NCBI GenBank assembly: GCA_011390735.1
Contig: JAABRV010000002.1
Location: 1 to 46,284 of the forward strand
From: Trueperaceae bacterium
GTDB lineage: Bacteria > Deinococcota > Deinococci > Deinococcales > Trueperaceae
Reading direction: 5' to 3'
DNA: 46,284 bases
The notes under the pieces are model-generated. The model had not been told where the DNA came from. It saw only the letters and a program-made list of their open reading frames with translations, and did not search any database. Below, piece after piece: positions 37,407-45,953 of this stretch. Within the stretch, counting starts at the first letter, position 1. Every line of letters begins with the position of its first letter. The position numbers were made by a program, and so were the translations under genes.

Positions 37407-39599
37407 ATGGAGGCCCTCAAGACCGGCCTGCTGGAGGCGACCGCCTACCTGCCCCAACGCGAGCGATCCCGGGTCGCCGAGGCCTTCGACGTCGCCGAGC
37501 GCGCCCACCGCGGCGACGTGCGGCGGTCGGGGGAGCCCTACATCACGCATCCGGTGGCGGTCGCCGAGCTGCTCGCCGAGATGCTGCTCGACGGCGACGC
37601 GATCATCGCCGGCCTGCTGCACGACACCGTGGAGGACACGAGCCTCACCTTCGACGACGTCGAGTCGGGCTTCGGCGCCGCCGTCCGGCGGATCGTCGAG
37701 GGGGAGACGAAGATCTCCAAGCTGGCGGTCCGCGCGTACGAGGACGAGCAGGCCGAGAACCTGCGCCAGATGCTGCTGGCGATGGTCGGCGACGTGCGCA
37801 TCATCCTCGTCAAGCTCGCCGACCGGCTGCACAACATGCGGACGCTGGCCTCGATGCCGCACGCCAAGCAGCAGCGCATCGCGCGCGAGACGCTGGAGAT
37901 CTTCGCCCCGCTGGCGCATCGACTCGGCATCAACCACATCAAGAACGAGCTCGAGGACCTCTCCTTCAGCTACCTCGACCCGGACCGCTGGGAGCAGCTC
38001 TCGCGCCAGGTGCGCATGCGCAGCGCCGAGCGCGAGTCGTACGTCGAGGCCTCCATCGAGGCGCTCGAGACGCGCCTGCGGACGGAGGGGCTGCGCTTCG
38101 AGCTGGCGGGCCGCTCGAAGCACCTCTACAGCATCCACCGCAAGATGCTGCGCGACGGCAAAAACCTCGACCAGATCTTCGACCTCATGGCGATCCGCGT
38201 CATCCTCGACACCGACGGCCCCAACGCCGGCAGCGACGACGACGAGAAGGCCAGTTGCTACCGCGCCCTCGGCATCGTGCACAGCCTCTGGACGCCGATC
38301 CCGGGGCGCTTCAAGGACTACGTGGCCGTGCCCAAGCCCAACGGCTACCAGTCGCTGCACACGACCGTCATCGGCCTGCAGGGACAGCCGATCGAGGTGC
38401 AGATCCGCTCGCGCCGCATGCACGAGGTGGCGGAGTTCGGCGTCGCCGCCCACTGGGCCTACAAGCAGGGCATCGACGACGTCGGCGAGGTCCAGAAGCG
38501 GCTCGCGTGGATGCAGCAACTGCTGGACGTCGACACCGACGCCGATTCGGCCGGGGCCTTCGTCGACGCCGTCAAGACCGACCTGCTCGCGGAGCGGGTG
38601 CTGGTGTTCACGCCCGCGGGCGACGTCGTCAACCTGCCGCGCGGCTCGACGCCGCTCGACTTCGCCTACCAGGTCCACACCGAGATCGGCCACCGCTGCG
38701 TGGGCGCGCGGGTCAACGGCGAGATCGTCCCGCTGGCGTACACCCTGCAGACCGGCGACCGGGTCGAGGTCCTCACCAACCGGAGCCAGAGCTACGGGCC
38801 GTCGCCCGACTGGCTGCAGCTGGCGACGACGCGGTCGGCCCGGCAGAAGATCCGGCACTGGTTCCGGTCGCGCGAGCGGGCCGGCCTCCTGGAGTCGGGC
38901 CGTCGCATCCTCGAGCGCGCCCTTCGGCGGCGCCAACTGCCGGTCGCGGCCAGCACCACCAAGGCGAAGCTGGACGCCGCCGCCAGGCAGCTGCTCAAGT
39001 CGGACGCGGCCGACGACCTGCTCCTGGCGCTCGCCGCGAAGCGGGTGCAGATCAAGCAGGTGATCGACCTGCTGGCGCCCGCCCCCGCCGCGGAACCGGA
39101 CGCCACGCCCGCGTTGGCGCCGAGCCAGGCCCGCAGGTCCGTGTCCGGCGTGTTCATCGAGAACATGGATGCGCCCGCCAAGCTCGCCCAGTGCTGTGGT
39201 CCGGTTCGCGGCGACGACGTGATCGGCTACATCACGCGCGGCCGCGGCGTCACGGTCCATCGCGTCGACTGCCCGAACGTCAAGCACCTCATGCAGGCGG
39301 AGCCGGAGCGCCTGGTGCAGGTCACCTGGGAGGCCCCGGCCGGCGAGGTCTTCGCCGTCGACTTCGAGATCCTCGGCGTCGACCGTCCCGGCCTGCTCAA
39401 GGACGTTCTGGACGTGCTGGCGTCGATGAACAAGTCTGCGAACCGGGTCGCGGCCGACGTCCAGAGCAGCACCAAGGCCCGCATCCACGTGCGCATCGAC
39501 GTGAAGGACCAGGGCGAGATCGAGTTCATCAAGCAGAACGTGGCGCGCATCGCCGACGTCACCCGCGTCTACCGCTCGCGGCCGGGGCTGAAGGCGTGA
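37407..39599 (+). CDS. rel: Bifunctional (p)ppGpp synthetase/hydrolase Rel (RelA/SpoT homolog)
   Basis: This protein makes and degrades the alarmone (p)ppGpp in response to starvation. The 730 residues show the long-RSH order. The HD hydrolase domain (about 40-190) has YITHPVAVAELL, LLHDTVEDT and LVKLADRLHNMRTL. The synthetase domain (about 235-350) has SIHRKMLRDGK, FDLMAIRVIL and GRFKDYVAVPKPNGYQSLHTT. The TGS domain (about 390-450) has VFTPAGDVVNLPRGSTPLDFAYQVHTEIGH. A zinc-finger-like region has LAQCCGPVRGDDVIGYITRGRGVTVHRVDC, and a C-terminal ACT domain ends at RSRPGLKA. Hydrolase and synthetase residues both look intact. The start at 37407 is preferred over the track's 37335 because of the TAGACT box. 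It overlaps the phosphatase gene by GTGA. Confidence 0.97.
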   Translation: MEALKTGLLEATAYLPQRERSRVAEAFDVAERAHRGDVRRSGEPYITHPVAVAELLAEMLLDGDAIIAGLLHDTVEDTSLTFDDVESGFGAAVRRIVEGETKISKLAVRAYEDEQAENLRQMLLAMVGDVRIILVKLADRLHNMRTLASMPHAKQQRIARETLEIFAPLAHRLGINHIKNELEDLSFSYLDPDRWEQLSRQVRMRSAERESYVEASIEALETRLRTEGLRFELAGRSKHLYSIHRKMLRDGKNLDQIFDLMAIRVILDTDGPNAGSDDDEKASCYRALGIVHSLWTPIPGRFKDYVAVPKPNGYQSLHTTVIGLQGQPIEVQIRSRRMHEVAEFGVAAHWAYKQGIDDVGEVQKRLAWMQQLLDVDTDADSAGAFVDAVKTDLLAERVLVFTPAGDVVNLPRGSTPLDFAYQVHTEIGHRCVGARVNGEIVPLAYTLQTGDRVEVLTNRSQSYGPSPDWLQLATTRSARQKIRHWFRSRERAGLLESGRRILERALRRRQLPVAASTTKAKLDAAARQLLKSDAADDLLLALAAKRVQIKQVIDLLAPAPAAEPDATPALAPSQARRSVSGVFIENMDAPAKLAQCCGPVRGDDVIGYITRGRGVTVHRVDCPNVKHLMQAEPERLVQVTWEAPAGEVFAVDFEILGVDRPGLLKDVLDVLASMNKSANRVAADVQSSTKARIHVRIDVKDQGEIEFIKQNVARIADVTRVYRSRPGLKA

Positions 39600-40111
39600 G
39601 GCGGGCGCCCTCGGTGCTGTTCGTCTGCACCGGCAACATCTGTCGCTCGCCGACGGCCGAGGGCGTGATGCGCACCCTGCTGGAGCGCTCGGGCATGGCG
39701 GGCGAGGTGGATTCCGCGGGGACGATCGGCTACCACGTCGGTGATCCGCCGGATCGGCGGAGCCAGCTGGCGGCCGCGGCCCGTGGCTACGACCTGTCGT
39801 CGCTGCGTGGCCGGGAGGTGACCGAGGACGACCTGGAGCGCTTCGATCACGTGTGGGTGATGGATCGCGGCCACCTCAACCGGCTGCGGGCGCGCTACGG
39901 TGACCGCCCGAACGTGCGGCTGTTCCTGGAGGCGACCGCGCCCGAGGGCGTGCGCGCGCGCGAGGTCCCCGACCCGTACGCGGGCGACGCGGCCGGTTTC
40001 GAACGCGTGCTGGACCTGATCGAGGCGGGCTGTCGGGCGGCGGTGGCGGGCTGGTCCGCCTCCGCGGACGGTTCGGCCGACGCTTCGGAGGAGACGGACG
40101 CCGACGCCTGA
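39596..40111 (+). CDS. Low-molecular-weight protein (tyrosine/arginine) phosphatase
   Basis: This 171-residue cytoplasmic phosphatase has the CX5R signature at its N-terminus, VLFVCTGNICRSPTAEG (residues 6-22), and the catalytic acid in VPDPYAGDAAGFERVLDLIE near residue 122. DSAGTIGYHVGDPPDRRS and HVWVMDRGHLNRL complete the fold. Both tyrosine phosphatases (Wzb/Etp-like) and arginine phosphatases (YwlE-like) share these motifs. YwlE-type enzymes usually have Thr after the active Cys (CTGNTCRSP), while Ile here (CTGNICRSP) favours the tyrosine type. An acidic, Ala/Ser-rich tail of about 20 residues is extra. It starts at a GTG inside the rel stop. Confidence 0.94.
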   Translation: MRRAPSVLFVCTGNICRSPTAEGVMRTLLERSGMAGEVDSAGTIGYHVGDPPDRRSQLAAAARGYDLSSLRGREVTEDDLERFDHVWVMDRGHLNRLRARYGDRPNVRLFLEATAPEGVRAREVPDPYAGDAAGFERVLDLIEAGCRAAVAGWSASADGSADASEETDADA

Positions 40112-40117
40112 CACGAA

Positions 40118-40220
40118 GGCCCCGCCGGAGGTCCGCGGCACCTGACGATCACCCCTTAAGGCTGCTTCTTCCGACCTGACCTGGTTCGGGGGTCGCCACC
40201 GCGCGGTTCCGACGGGGCCC
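40118..40220 (-). ncRNA. ffs: Signal recognition particle RNA (small bacterial, 4.5S type)
   Basis: On the minus strand this reads as an extended hairpin of about 103 nt. The universally conserved core GGTCAGGTCGGAAGAAGCAG, with its GGAA tetraloop and the asymmetric AGCAG side, is the Ffh-binding site. The ends GGGCCCCGTCGG and CCGGCGGGGCC pair with each other. It targets ribosomes making membrane and exported proteins. It lies between convergent genes with its own promoter. Exact ends are estimated from the pairing. Confidence 0.93.
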
Positions 40221-40224
40221 GCGA

Positions 40225-40252
40225 AGCCTACCACGGCGGCCGCGAGGCGCAA
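40225..40252 (-). promoter_or_regulatory. Promoter of the SRP RNA gene
   Basis: On the minus strand TTGCGC (40252-40247), a 16-bp spacer and TAGGCT (40230-40225) precede the deduced RNA 5' end by 4 nt. The agreement of -35, -10 and RNA end makes this one of the firmest promoters in the window and calibrates the TANNNT -10 seen elsewhere. Confidence 0.7.
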
Positions 40253-40291
40253 GCGGCGCCGGCAGCGGCCGATCCGGCGAGCGGCCCCTCG

Positions 40292-41488
40292 TCAGTCGCC
40301 TGGCTGCGCCGCGCCCTCTGCGACGGCGGAGCGGAGGGCGTCCGCGACGTGCGCCTGGGCCTCCTCGGAGAGCGTCGGGTAGATCGGCAGCGACAGGACC
40401 TCGGCCGCCGCGCGGCGGGCGTGGGGGAGATCGCCGTGCGTCCGTCCGCCGTAGCCGTCGAGGGTCTCGGGGTAGTACACCATCGAGGCCACCCCCCGCG
40501 CGCGCAATCCCTCGGCGACGGCATCGCGTCGCCCGCCCGGCAAGCGAACGGTGTACTGGTGGTAGACGTGCTCCGGGGTGCGGCGCGGCGGGATGACCCC
40601 CTCGATGTCGCCGAGCAGCGCGTCGTAGCGCGCCGCGACCCGGCGGCGGGCCTGCGTCCAGGCGTCGAGGTGCGGCAGCTTGACCCTCAGCCAGGCGGCC
40701 TGCAGGGCGTCGAGCCGCGAGTTGTACCCGGGCTCGAGGTGGTGGTAGCGGCGCTCGCTGCCGTGGTTGCGCAGCCGCCGGGCGTGGGCGGCGACGTCGT
40801 CGTCGTCGGTCGTCAGCAGGCCGCCGTCACCCAGGGCCCCGAGGTTCTTGGTCGGGTAGAAGGAGAAGGCGCCGGCGTGTCCGAGGCCGCCGGCCGAGCG
40901 ACCGCGCGCCGGCGCCTCGCGCCCGGCGTCGCCGGCGGCGCCGGCGTCCGCGGCCGCCTCCGAGGCGGCGTGGGCGCGCGCGCCGAAGGCCTGCGCCGCG
41001 TCCTCGAGGACCCGCAGGCCGTGTCGCCGCGCGATTCGGTTCAGCTCCTCCATCGGCGCCAGCTCGCCGTACAGGTGCACCGGCAGGATTGCCCGCGTGC
41101 GTTCGTTCACGGCCGCGTCGACGGCGTCGGGGTCTAGGAGGAAGCCACCGGGTCGCAGGTCGACGAAGACGGGCACGGCGCCCAGCTGCAGGACCGTCTC
41201 GCTGGTCGCGAAGAACGAGAACGGGGTGGTGATGACCTCGTCGCCGGGTCCGATGCCCAGGGCCCGCAGGCCGATCGTCAGGGCGTCGGTGCCGGAGTTG
41301 AGGCCGACCGCGTGGCGCACCCCGAGGTAGTCCGCGGCCTCGCGTTCGAAGGCGTCGACCTCGGGGCCGAGGACGAACTGGCCGGACGCGAGCGCCCGCC
41401 GCCAGGCGGCATCGAGTTCGGGCCGCAGCGGTTCGAGCTCCGCGGCGAGGTCGAGGAGCGGCACGGTCGGGGGATCGGCGTGGGACAC
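40292..41488 (-). CDS. DegT/DnrJ/EryC1-family (sugar) aminotransferase
   Basis: This PLP enzyme of the type that aminates nucleotide-linked keto sugars is 398 residues long from GTG 41488. VPLLDLAAELEPLRPELDAA opens the protein. GLNSGTDALTIGLRALGIGPGDEVITTPFSFFAT near residue 64 is the cofactor-phosphate region. ILPVHLYGELAPMEEL and VLEDAAQAFGA precede the catalytic Lys in FSFYPTKNLGALGDGGLL near residue 217. NSRLDALQAAWL is also conserved. Between EDAAQAFGA and HAGAFSFYPTKN there is an Ala/Gly/Arg-rich insert longer than the few residues usual there. The GTG lies 5 nt after TAGCAT. No sugar-pathway genes are adjacent, so the substrate is open. The track's start at 42880 runs across metY and is rejected. 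Confidence 0.92.
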   Translation of the reverse strand: MSHADPPTVPLLDLAAELEPLRPELDAAWRRALASGQFVLGPEVDAFEREAADYLGVRHAVGLNSGTDALTIGLRALGIGPGDEVITTPFSFFATSETVLQLGAVPVFVDLRPGGFLLDPDAVDAAVNERTRAILPVHLYGELAPMEELNRIARRHGLRVLEDAAQAFGARAHAASEAAADAGAAGDAGREAPARGRSAGGLGHAGAFSFYPTKNLGALGDGGLLTTDDDDVAAHARRLRNHGSERRYHHLEPGYNSRLDALQAAWLRVKLPHLDAWTQARRRVAARYDALLGDIEGVIPPRRTPEHVYHQYTVRLPGGRRDAVAEGLRARGVASMVYYPETLDGYGGRTHGDLPHARRAAAEVLSLPIYPTLSEEAQAHVADALRSAVAEGAAQPGD

Positions 41489-41493
41489 GTGGC

Positions 41494-41499
41494 ATGCTA
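41494..41499 (-). promoter_or_regulatory. -10 box of the leaderless DegT gene
   Basis: The minus strand reads TAGCAT, then GCCAC, then the GTG start at 41488. The gap is 5 nt, the same as in the ABC ATPase gene at 45825. Confidence 0.55.
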
Positions 41500-41523
41500 C
41501 CAGCGGCGATGTGGTGTGATGGC

Positions 41524-41578
41524 GCGCGTCCGCCGCCGCTGCGCGTCCGCCGCCGCTGCGCGTCCGCCGCCGCTGCGC
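41524..41578 (+). repeat. 17-bp tandem repeat upstream of the SAM riboswitch
   Basis: Three exact copies of GCGCGTCCGCCGCCGCT (41524-41540, 41541-41557, 41558-41574) plus the first bases of a fourth. It ends about 10 nt before the riboswitch. The 17-bp period rules out coding of a fixed peptide repeat in one frame. Copy number could vary by slippage. Confidence 0.9.
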
Positions 41579-41586
41579 GGCGGGAC

Positions 41587-41706
41587 TCGATCGAGAGCGG
41601 CCGAGGGACCTGGCCCCACGACGCCGCAGCAACCAGCCTCCATCCAGGCGGGTGCTCACTCCAGCCGGCCGCGCGGGCGACGATCGCGGCGCGCCGGGAA
41701 GATCGG
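41587..41706 (+). promoter_or_regulatory. SAM-I (S-box) riboswitch controlling metY-metX
   Basis: The aptamer core matches the S-box consensus: GAGAGCGGCCGAGGGACC, then TGGCCC, ACGCCGCAGCAACC and GGTGCTCACTCC. P1 pairs TCGATC (41587-41592) with GATCGG (41701-41706). The 3' strand of P1 runs straight into the Shine-Dalgarno GGAG of metY, whose ATG is 8 nt further on. SAM binding should stabilise P1 and hide the ribosome site. I see no separate terminator, so translational control seems likely. It fits the downstream methionine genes. Confidence 0.92.
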
Positions 41707-41713
41707 AGACGAG

Positions 41714-43012
41714 ATGCCGGACCGCACGCCCCCCGAACTCGAGCCCGCCTTGGGCTTCGCCACCCGCGCCGTGCATGCCGGCACGCCCCCGGATCGCGTG
41801 GCCGGCAGCCGCGCGCAGCCGATCCACGCGACCTCGAGTTACGTGTTCGAGAACGCGGCCCACGCGGCCGCCCTCTTCGCCGGCGACGCCCGCGGGAACC
41901 AGTACGCGCGCATGCACAACCCGACCGTCGACGCCTTCGCCGAGCGCATGCGGGACCTCGAGGGCGGCGCGGGCGCCGTCGCGCTGGCGTCGGGGCAGGC
42001 GGCTTCCGCCGCCACGCTGATGGCCCTCGCGCGCCCGGGCGCCCGAGTGGTGCTCTCGCAGGAGGCGTTCGGCGGCACCTTCTCGCTGTTCCGCAAGTGG
42101 CTCGAGCCGTGGGGGGTCCGCGTGAGCACCGTGCCGCCGACGGCCGCGGCGGTCGCCGGGGTCCTCGGCGACGACGTCGTCGCCGTCTGGGTCGAGACGA
42201 TCGCCAACCCCAGCGGTACCGTGCCCGACCTGCCGGCCCTGGCGACGCTGGCGCACGACGCGGGGGCCCCGTTGGTCGTCGACAACACCTGGGGGTGCGG
42301 TGGTGTCCTCTGCAGGCCGCTCGAACACGGCGCCGACGTCGTCGTGCACTCGGCCACCAAGTGGATCGGCGGGCACGGCGCCTTCGTCGGTGGCGTCGTC
42401 GTCGACGGCGGCGCCTTCTCCTTCGACGCCACCCGCTTCCCCGCCTTCCACGCCCGCGACGCCCGCGGGCGCACGTGGATCGAGCGCCACGGCCGCGCGG
42501 CCCTGGCCGCGCGCGTGCACGATCTCGGGCTCTTCACGCTCGGCGCCACGCTGTCGCCGTTCGCCGCCTTCCTCGCGCTGCAGGGCCTCGAGACGCTCGA
42601 GCTGCGCTGCACGCGGAGCTGCGAGAGCACGCTGTCCCTGGCCCGCTGGCTCGAGGGGCGGCCGGGCGTCGAGGCGGTGCGCTACGCCGGCCTGCCGGGC
42701 CACCCGAGCCACGCCACCGCGCGCCGGGTGCTGCACGGCGGCTTCGGCGCGGTGCTGGCGCTGGACCTGCCCGACCAGGGGGCCGCCCACCGCTTCCTCG
42801 ACGCGCTGACCCTGGTGTCGCAACTCGCCAACATCGGCGACGCGAAGAGCGTGGCCATCCACCCATGGACCACCACCCACGCGACGCTGGGCGAGGACGA
42901 GCGACGCGCCGCCGGCGTCTTCCCGGGGACGGTGCGGCTCTCCGTCGGCCTCGAGACGCTCGACGACCTGCGCGCCGACCTGGACGGCGCGCTGCGGGCG
43001 GCGACGGCATGA
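41714..43012 (+). CDS. metY: O-acetylhomoserine sulfhydrylase / aminocarboxypropyltransferase
   Basis: This PLP enzyme makes homocysteine from O-acetylhomoserine and sulfide in methionine synthesis. The 432 residues are of normal length for MetY. Motifs: LGFATRAVHAGTPPD and PIHATSSYVFENAAHAA at the start; YARMHNPTVDAFAERM near residue 65; LASGQAASAATLMAL near residue 95; VDNTWGCGGVLCRPLEHGADVVVHSATKWIGGHG with the catalytic Lys near residue 216; and SQLANIGDAKSVAIHPWTTTH near residue 372. This last motif is more typical of the acetylhomoserine branch than of cystathionine enzymes. The ATG follows GGAG and lies directly behind the SAM riboswitch. It overlaps metX by ATGA. Confidence 0.95.
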   Translation: MPDRTPPELEPALGFATRAVHAGTPPDRVAGSRAQPIHATSSYVFENAAHAAALFAGDARGNQYARMHNPTVDAFAERMRDLEGGAGAVALASGQAASAATLMALARPGARVVLSQEAFGGTFSLFRKWLEPWGVRVSTVPPTAAAVAGVLGDDVVAVWVETIANPSGTVPDLPALATLAHDAGAPLVVDNTWGCGGVLCRPLEHGADVVVHSATKWIGGHGAFVGGVVVDGGAFSFDATRFPAFHARDARGRTWIERHGRAALAARVHDLGLFTLGATLSPFAAFLALQGLETLELRCTRSCESTLSLARWLEGRPGVEAVRYAGLPGHPSHATARRVLHGGFGAVLALDLPDQGAAHRFLDALTLVSQLANIGDAKSVAIHPWTTTHATLGEDERRAAGVFPGTVRLSVGLETLDDLRADLDGALRAATA

Positions 43013-44199
43013 GCGGGGCCGGCCCGCGGCGGCTGGTTCACGAGACCTGGGGCGACCACGCGGCGCTGCTGGCGCGCAGCGTCCATGCGCAGGACGGCAG
43101 CGTGGGGCTGGTTCGGCCCCAGGTGGTCGACGTCGCGAGCCCGGAGGATCCGCTGCGCCTCGAGCTGGGCGGTCGCCTCGACCACGTCGCGGTGACCTAC
43201 GAGACCTACGGCGAGCTCGATGCCCGCGGCGAGAACGCCGTGCTCGTGTGCCACGCGCTGACGGGTTCCGCGCATGCCGCGGGCAGGCATGGCGAGGGCG
43301 AGGTGCCCGGCTGGTGGGATCCGCTGATCGGGCCCGGCAAGGCGCTGGACGTGCGCGAGCACTTCGTCGTCAGCAGCAACGTCCTGGGCGGCTGCTACGG
43401 CACGACCGGACCCACCTCGATCGACCCGGCGAGCGGCCGTCGCTACGGCCCGGCCTTCCCGCGGTTCACGGTGCGCGACATGGTCGAGGTGCAGCGCCGC
43501 CTGCTCGACCGCCTGGGCGTGGGCCGCCTGCGCGCGGTGATCGGCGGCAGCATGGGCGGCATGCAGGCGCTCGAGTGGGCCGCCACGCACCCGGAACGCG
43601 TCGGCGTCCTGGTCGCGATCGGGATCGGGGCGCGCCACTCCGCGTGGGCGATCGGGCTCAACGAGGTCGCGCGCCGGGCGATCGCGGCCGACCCGGACTT
43701 CCACGGTGGCGCCTACCGCCCCGACCGCCAGCCGGAGACGGGGCTGGGGTTGGCACGCGCGATCGCGATGCTCACCTACCGCTCCTTCGACTCGCTGGAG
43801 GCGAAGTTCGGCCGCGAGCGACGCCCGGCCGAGGAGGAGGGGCTCGAGGCGAGCTTCGAGATCGCCTCGTACCTGCGCTACCAGGGCGTCAAGCTGGCCC
43901 AGCGCTTCGACGCCAACACCTACGTCGGCCTGACCCGCGCGATGGACGACCACGACCTCGCCGCGGGCCGCGGTCCGCTGCGCGAGGTGCTGGCGGGCAT
44001 GCGCATGCCGGCCCTGGTGATGGGCATCCCGACGGACGTGCTGTACCCGGAGGTCGAGCAGCGCCAGCTGGTGGAGGGCCTGCCCGACGCCCGCTACGTC
44101 CGCATCGTCTCGCCCCACGGGCACGACGCGTTCCTCATCGAGTTCCCCCAGGTGGCCGCCCACCTGCGCCGCTTCCTTCAGGAGCGGGCCCCACGGTAG
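43009..44199 (+). CDS. metX: Homoserine O-acetyltransferase
   Basis: MetX acylates homoserine using an acyl-CoA and supplies the substrate of MetY. The 396-residue alpha/beta-hydrolase shows [28 protein letters not shown] near residue 62. The nucleophile Ser is in [15 protein letters not shown] near residue 182, the Asp in [17 protein letters not shown] near residue 343, and the His in [11 protein letters not shown] near residue 370. [17 protein letters not shown] lies between. Acetyl versus succinyl preference cannot be proven from sequence; the name follows the usual reading and the MetY partner. It shares the SAM-controlled transcript with metY. The next 48 nt before the convergent ABC gene show nothing clear. 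Confidence 0.95.
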   Translation: MSGAGPRRLVHETWGDHAALLARSVHAQDGSVGLVRPQVVDVASPEDPLRLELGGRLDHVAVTYETYGELDARGENAVLVCHALTGSAHAAGRHGEGEVPGWWDPLIGPGKALDVREHFVVSSNVLGGCYGTTGPTSIDPASGRRYGPAFPRFTVRDMVEVQRRLLDRLGVGRLRAVIGGSMGGMQALEWAATHPERVGVLVAIGIGARHSAWAIGLNEVARRAIAADPDFHGGAYRPDRQPETGLGLARAIAMLTYRSFDSLEAKFGRERRPAEEEGLEASFEIASYLRYQGVKLAQRFDANTYVGLTRAMDDHDLAAGRGPLREVLAGMRMPALVMGIPTDVLYPEVEQRQLVEGLPDARYVRIVSPHGHDAFLIEFPQVAAHLRRFLQERAPR

Positions 44200-44247
44200 G
44201 GCGCGCGTGCCCCGCGCCAGGCCGGGGTCAGCGCCGCGGTGCCGGTC

Positions 44248-45825
44248 TCAGGCCGTCGCCGCGGCGTCCGCGCCGGTGCCCGCAGGCGCGCTCGCGTCCG
44301 CACCGAACGAATCCAGCTGCGAGCCCGCCATCAGCAGGCCCAGCCTCTCCGCGGTGGCCTCGGCCTGCTGCAACTCGCCCATGATGCGCCCCTCGAACAT
44401 GACCAGGATGCGGTCGGCCAGGCTCATGACCTCGTTCAGGTCGGCGGAGACCAGGAGGACCGCCAGGCCGTCGTCGCGCGCCTGGACGATCTGCCGATGG
44501 ATGAACTCGATGGCCCCGATGTCGACCCCGCGGGTGGGCTGTGCGGCGACCAGGACGCGCGGCGAGCGCTCCAGCTCGCGTGCGATGATCAGCTTCTGCG
44601 CGTTGCCGCCCGAGTAGCTGCTCGCCAGGACGTCGGTCGCGCGCGGGCGCACGTCGTAGTCCTCGATGATCGCCCGGGCGTGCGCGTCGATCGCCGCGAG
44701 ATCGAGCAGCCCGGCGCGGTTGGCGTAGGGCGCCCGGTGGTGGTCGCCGAGGATGGCGTTCCAGGCCGCCGTGTAGTCGCGGACGAGGCCGCGCTCGTTG
44801 CGGTCCTCCGGCACGTGGGAGAGGCCCCCCTCGCGGCGGGCGCGCGCGCTCGTGCCCGTGACGTCCTCGCCACCGAGCCGCACCGAGCCGCCGTCCGCGG
44901 CGCGCAGGCCCGTCAGCACCTCGACCAGCTCCGTCTGGCCGTTGCCCTCGATCCCGGCGACGCCGACGATCTCGCCGGCCCGCACGGCGAGGCTGACGCC
45001 GTCGAGGATCGGCCGCTGCTTCACCGGGTGACGAAGACGCAGGTCACGGGTCTCGAGCAGCACGTCGCCGGGTGTGGCCGCCCCCTTGGTGACCTGCAGG
45101 AGCACCTCCCGGCCGACCATCATCGAGGCCAGGCGGCGGGTGTCGGTCTCGGCCCGCGCGACGGTGCCGACCATGCGCCCATCGCGCATGACGCTCATGC
45201 GGTCGCAGATCTCCATCACCTCGTCGAGCTTGTGCGAGATGAACACGACGGCGTGGCCATCGGCCGCGTAGCCGCGCAGGAACTCGAACAATCGCCGCGT
45301 CTCCTGGGGCGTCAGGACGGCGGTCGGCTCGTCCATGATCAGGATGCGGGCGTCGCGGAACAGGGCCTTGAGGATCTCGACCTGCTGCTGTAGCCCGACC
45401 GGGAGCTCGTCGATGCGTGTGTCGGGGTCGAGATCGAAGCCGAAGCGTTCGATGATCTCCCGCGCCTTGCGCCGCGCGGTGGCGATGTCCAGGGTCGGTC
45501 CGCGCCGGGGCTCGGCACCCAAGACCAGGTTCTCGGCGACGGTCAGGGTCTCCACCAGCATGAAGTGCTGGTGCACCATGCCGATGCCCTGGTCGATCGC
45601 GTCGCGGGCGGAGCTCATCACCACCCGGCGGCCGTCGACCTCGATCGTGCCCTCGTCGGGTGGCTGCAGCCCGTAGAGGATCTTCATCAGCGTGCTCTTG
45701 CCGGCACCGTTCTCGCCGATCAGGGCGTGGACCTCGCCCCAGGCGACCTCGAAGTCGACGCGCTCGTTGGCGACCACCAACGGGAAGCGCTTGCTGATGC
45801 CCTGCATGCGGACCGCGGCTGGCAT
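44248..45825 (-). CDS. Double-domain ABC ATPase, nucleoside/simple-sugar (BMP-type) importer
   Basis: This 525-residue protein holds two fused ATPase domains, as in RbsA, MglA and nucleoside uptake ATPases. Domain one has Walker [17 protein letters not shown] near residue 38, the Q-loop [18 protein letters not shown], and [35 protein letters not shown] near residue 145. These are characteristic of the subgroup paired with BMP-family nucleoside-binding lipoproteins. Domain two has a non-canonical Walker A ([14 protein letters not shown]) and [20 protein letters not shown] followed by [12 protein letters not shown]. It ends in an Ala/Gly-rich tail. The ATG at 45825 lies 5 nt after TAGCAT; the track's start at 46035 would cross ssrA. 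The permeases and binding protein are not next to it in the window. Confidence 0.94.
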   Translation of the reverse strand: MPAAVRMQGISKRFPLVVANERVDFEVAWGEVHALIGENGAGKSTLMKILYGLQPPDEGTIEVDGRRVVMSSARDAIDQGIGMVHQHFMLVETLTVAENLVLGAEPRRGPTLDIATARRKAREIIERFGFDLDPDTRIDELPVGLQQQVEILKALFRDARILIMDEPTAVLTPQETRRLFEFLRGYAADGHAVVFISHKLDEVMEICDRMSVMRDGRMVGTVARAETDTRRLASMMVGREVLLQVTKGAATPGDVLLETRDLRLRHPVKQRPILDGVSLAVRAGEIVGVAGIEGNGQTELVEVLTGLRAADGGSVRLGGEDVTGTSARARREGGLSHVPEDRNERGLVRDYTAAWNAILGDHHRAPYANRAGLLDLAAIDAHARAIIEDYDVRPRATDVLASSYSGGNAQKLIIARELERSPRVLVAAQPTRGVDIGAIEFIHRQIVQARDDGLAVLLVSADLNEVMSLADRILVMFEGRIMGELQQAEATAERLGLLMAGSQLDSFGADASAPAGTGADAAATA

Positions 45826-45830
45826 GGGGC

Positions 45831-45836
45831 ATGCTA
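45831..45836 (-). promoter_or_regulatory. -10 box of the leaderless ABC ATPase gene
   Basis: The minus strand reads TAGCAT, then GCCCC, then ATG at 45825. It is identical in box and gap to the DegT gene start. Confidence 0.6.
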
Positions 45837-45873
45837 GCACGCGCCAGGACGCATTCCGTGGCCCCTGATGTGG

Positions 45874-45879
45874 TACCAT
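45874..45879 (+). promoter_or_regulatory. -10 candidate for ssrA
   Basis: TACCAT is the nearest -10-like hexamer upstream of tmRNA. The mature 5' end would be 75 nt further on, so a precursor leader must be cut off. That leader contains GCCCGG-TGCCG-CCGGGC, a small stem. Confidence 0.4.
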
Positions 45880-45953
45880 GGAGGTCCGGCTGGGGGGTGA
45901 GCGTCGCCCCGGTCGGAAGCCAAGCCCGGTGCCGCCGGGCCGTGGTTCGCCGT

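Noticed and set aside
40112-40291. A riboswitch on the plus strand between the phosphatase and DegT genes
   Set aside because: The conserved bases make sense only on the minus strand, where they give the SRP RNA core and matching terminal stem.
40292-42880. 862-residue minus-strand ORF starting inside metY
   Set aside because: The first 464 codons are the antisense of metY and the riboswitch. The DegT homology begins just after the GTG at 41488, which has a -10 box at the expected distance.
45880-45953. A tRNA gene in the stretch before tmRNA
   Set aside because: No GTTCRANNC T-loop, no CCA-type end and no cloverleaf pairing could be found.
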